Source: CAZZBK01 sp964652155
GTDB lineage: Bacteria; Planctomycetota; Planctomycetia; Pirellulales; PNKZ01
NCBI GenBank assembly: GCA_964652155.1
Contig: CAZZBK010000238.1
Coordinates: 1-5,335, forward strand
Direction: 5' to 3'
Length of the DNA stretch: 5,335 nucleotides
Shown here: piece by piece, positions 4,197 through 5,335 of the stretch
Numbering within the stretch: position 1 is the stretch's first letter
Layout of the letters: every line of letters starts with the position of its first letter
Notes under the pieces: generated by a model
The model's input: the letters and a program-made list of their open reading frames with translations, nothing else
What the model was told of the DNA's origin: nothing
Databases searched by the model: none
Made by a program: the position numbers and the translations under genes

Positions 4197-5335
4197 TTGT
4201 TCACCGCCTCGCTCCCCATCGTTGATGCTGCCGCGCTCACGCCCGTCCGGCAGCCCCCCACGGCGCCACTGGTCATGTCGCGCGCCGAGATGGACGCACG
4301 CGGCTGGGACAGCGTCGATATCGTGTTCGTCAGCGGGGACGCGTATGTCGATCATCCGAGCTTCGCCAACGCGCTGCTGGGACGGTTGCTCGAAAGTGAG
4401 GGCTATCGCGTCGCCATTTTGAGCCAGCCCGACTGGCACACGTGCGACGCCTGGAAGACCTTCGGCCGGCCGCGTCTGTTCTTCGCTGTCAGTGCGGGGA
4501 ACATGGACTCAATGATCAACCACTACACGGCCAACCGCAAGGTACGCAACGACGACGCCTATAGTCCTGGCGGCAAGATCGGTCGTCGCCCCGATCGCGC
4601 GACGCTCGCCTACTGCCAACGCTCCCGCGAGGCCTTTAACGGCGTGCCGGTCATCTGCGGCGGGGTCGAGGCCAGCCTGCGACGCATCGCCCATTACGAT
4701 TACTGGAGCGACAAAGTTCGCCGCTCGATTCTGCTCGACGCCAAGGCCGATTTATTGGTGTTTGGCATGGGCGAGCGGGCCGTGCTCGAAATCGCCCGCC
4801 GACTCGACGACGGCGAAACACTTCGCGACCTGCGCGACATGCGGGGCGTGGCCTACCGGCTTGGCGCGAGCGAGTCGCCGCCGCGCGACGAGACGCTCGA
4901 ACTGCCGAGTTACGAGTTGGCCTCGACCGACAACATCGCGTTCGCTCAGATGACCAAAGTGGCTCACAACGAGACCAACCCTCACAACGCGCGGCGGCTC
5001 ATCCAAGCCCACGGCCGCGAGTGGGTCGTCGTCAACCCGCCGCAGCTCCCGCTCTCGATGCCCGAGATGGACCGGGTCTACGCATTGCCCTTCACACGCA
5101 AGCCGCATCCGAGTTACGGCCGCGACCGCATACCCGCCTACGACGTGATCAAAGACTCGGTGCAGATCATGCGCGGCTGCTTCGGTGGCTGCACGTTCTG
5201 CTCGATCACGGCCCACGAAGGTCGCATCATTCAAAGCCGTAGTCCGGAAAATATTTTGTCCGAAGTGCGACAGATGACCGCCGATCCGAAATTCTCGGGC
5301 GTGATTAGCGACATCGGTGGCCCCACGGCCAACAT
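4197..5335 (+). CDS. YgiQ-family (UPF0313) radical SAM protein, N-terminal part (3' end outside window)
   Basis: The frame is open from 4182 to the window end and encodes the YgiQ N-terminal domain followed by the start of the radical SAM domain. Recognisable YgiQ blocks are MSRAEMDARGWD, GDAYVDHPSF (from residue 47), SQPDW, AGNMDSMINHYTANRK, RPDRATLAYCQR, GGVEASLRRIAHYDYWSD, FGMGERAVLE, HNETNP, NPPQLPLS and RIPAYDVIK. The cluster motif CFGGCTFC (C328, C332, C335) should bind a [4Fe-4S] cluster and S-adenosylmethionine; ISDIGGPTAN ends the window. About 380 of a usual 600–740 residues are present. The start is uncertain: TTG 4197 keeps the segment PTAPLVMSR that lines up with the conserved residues before MS in relatives such as E. 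coli YgiQ (PAPFLPMSR), while ATG 4275 is the first ATG and would cut into that block. The linker between the GER and HNETNP blocks is much shorter than in E. coli. The family's reaction is not established. The gene follows a palindrome and looks like a separate unit. Confidence 0.9.
   Translation, partial: MFTASLPIVDAAALTPVRQPPTAPLVMSRAEMDARGWDSVDIVFVSGDAYVDHPSFANALLGRLLESEGYRVAILSQPDWHTCDAWKTFGRPRLFFAVSAGNMDSMINHYTANRKVRNDDAYSPGGKIGRRPDRATLAYCQRSREAFNGVPVICGGVEASLRRIAHYDYWSDKVRRSILLDAKADLLVFGMGERAVLEIARRLDDGETLRDLRDMRGVAYRLGASESPPRDETLELPSYELASTDNIAFAQMTKVAHNETNPHNARRLIQAHGREWVVVNPPQLPLSMPEMDRVYALPFTRKPHPSYGRDRIPAYDVIKDSVQIMRGCFGGCTFCSITAHEGRIIQSRSPENILSEVRQMTADPKFSGVISDIGGPTAN

Noticed and set aside
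4752..5234. Minus-strand open frame of 160 codons
   Set aside because: It lies opposite the conserved YgiQ reading frame, which shows family motifs across the whole interval, so it is a shadow.

Overview
The window reads as GC-rich chromosomal DNA from a free-living bacterium, most likely a planctomycete of the Pirellulales type. That placement is an inference. It rests on the MoxR–DUF58 pair, a secreted sialate O-acetylesterase-type esterase in a stand-alone unit, starts with weak or no Shine-Dalgarno sequence, and palindromic repeats between genes. No ribosomal or other marker gene is present to prove it.

Layout, left to right. (1) 1–658, + strand: the C-terminal part of a MoxR-type AAA+ ATPase. 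(2) 658–742: a spacer made of imperfect 7-base units facing each other as a large hairpin. (3) 748–1641, + strand: a complete DUF58 protein with a von Willebrand A-like fold and an intact metal-site (MIDAS) motif, the usual partner of MoxR. (4) 1642–1684: a short G-rich gap between convergent genes, with a 9-base direct repeat. (5) 1685–2179, − strand: a DinB-family four-helix protein with its three metal-ligand histidines. (6) 2180–2526: a 347-base divergent intergenic region holding a candidate dinB-family promoter, a 9-bp dyad, a 31-bp-arm palindrome and a clear extended −10 promoter. (7) 2527–4062, + strand: an exported SGNH-type sialate O-acetylesterase family protein. (8) 4087–4178: a second copy of the same palindrome family. 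(9) 4197–5335, + strand, running off the end: the N-terminal part of a YgiQ-family (UPF0313) radical SAM protein with an intact CxxxCxxC cluster motif. No stop codon for this reading frame lies within the window.

How the genes fit together: MoxR and DUF58 belong to one functional unit, an AAA+ ATPase plus VWA-type adaptor thought to act in chaperone-like maturation or envelope stress. The DinB-family gene, the esterase and the YgiQ gene look like independent single-gene units; nothing in the sequence ties them into one pathway. I see no phage, CRISPR, toxin–antitoxin, tRNA or rRNA signal and no obvious new gene system. The most interesting material is non-coding. Two palindromes differ by a one-base indel mirrored on both arms, and together they bracket the esterase unit. 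A separate heptamer-built hairpin lies inside the moxR–DUF58 operon.
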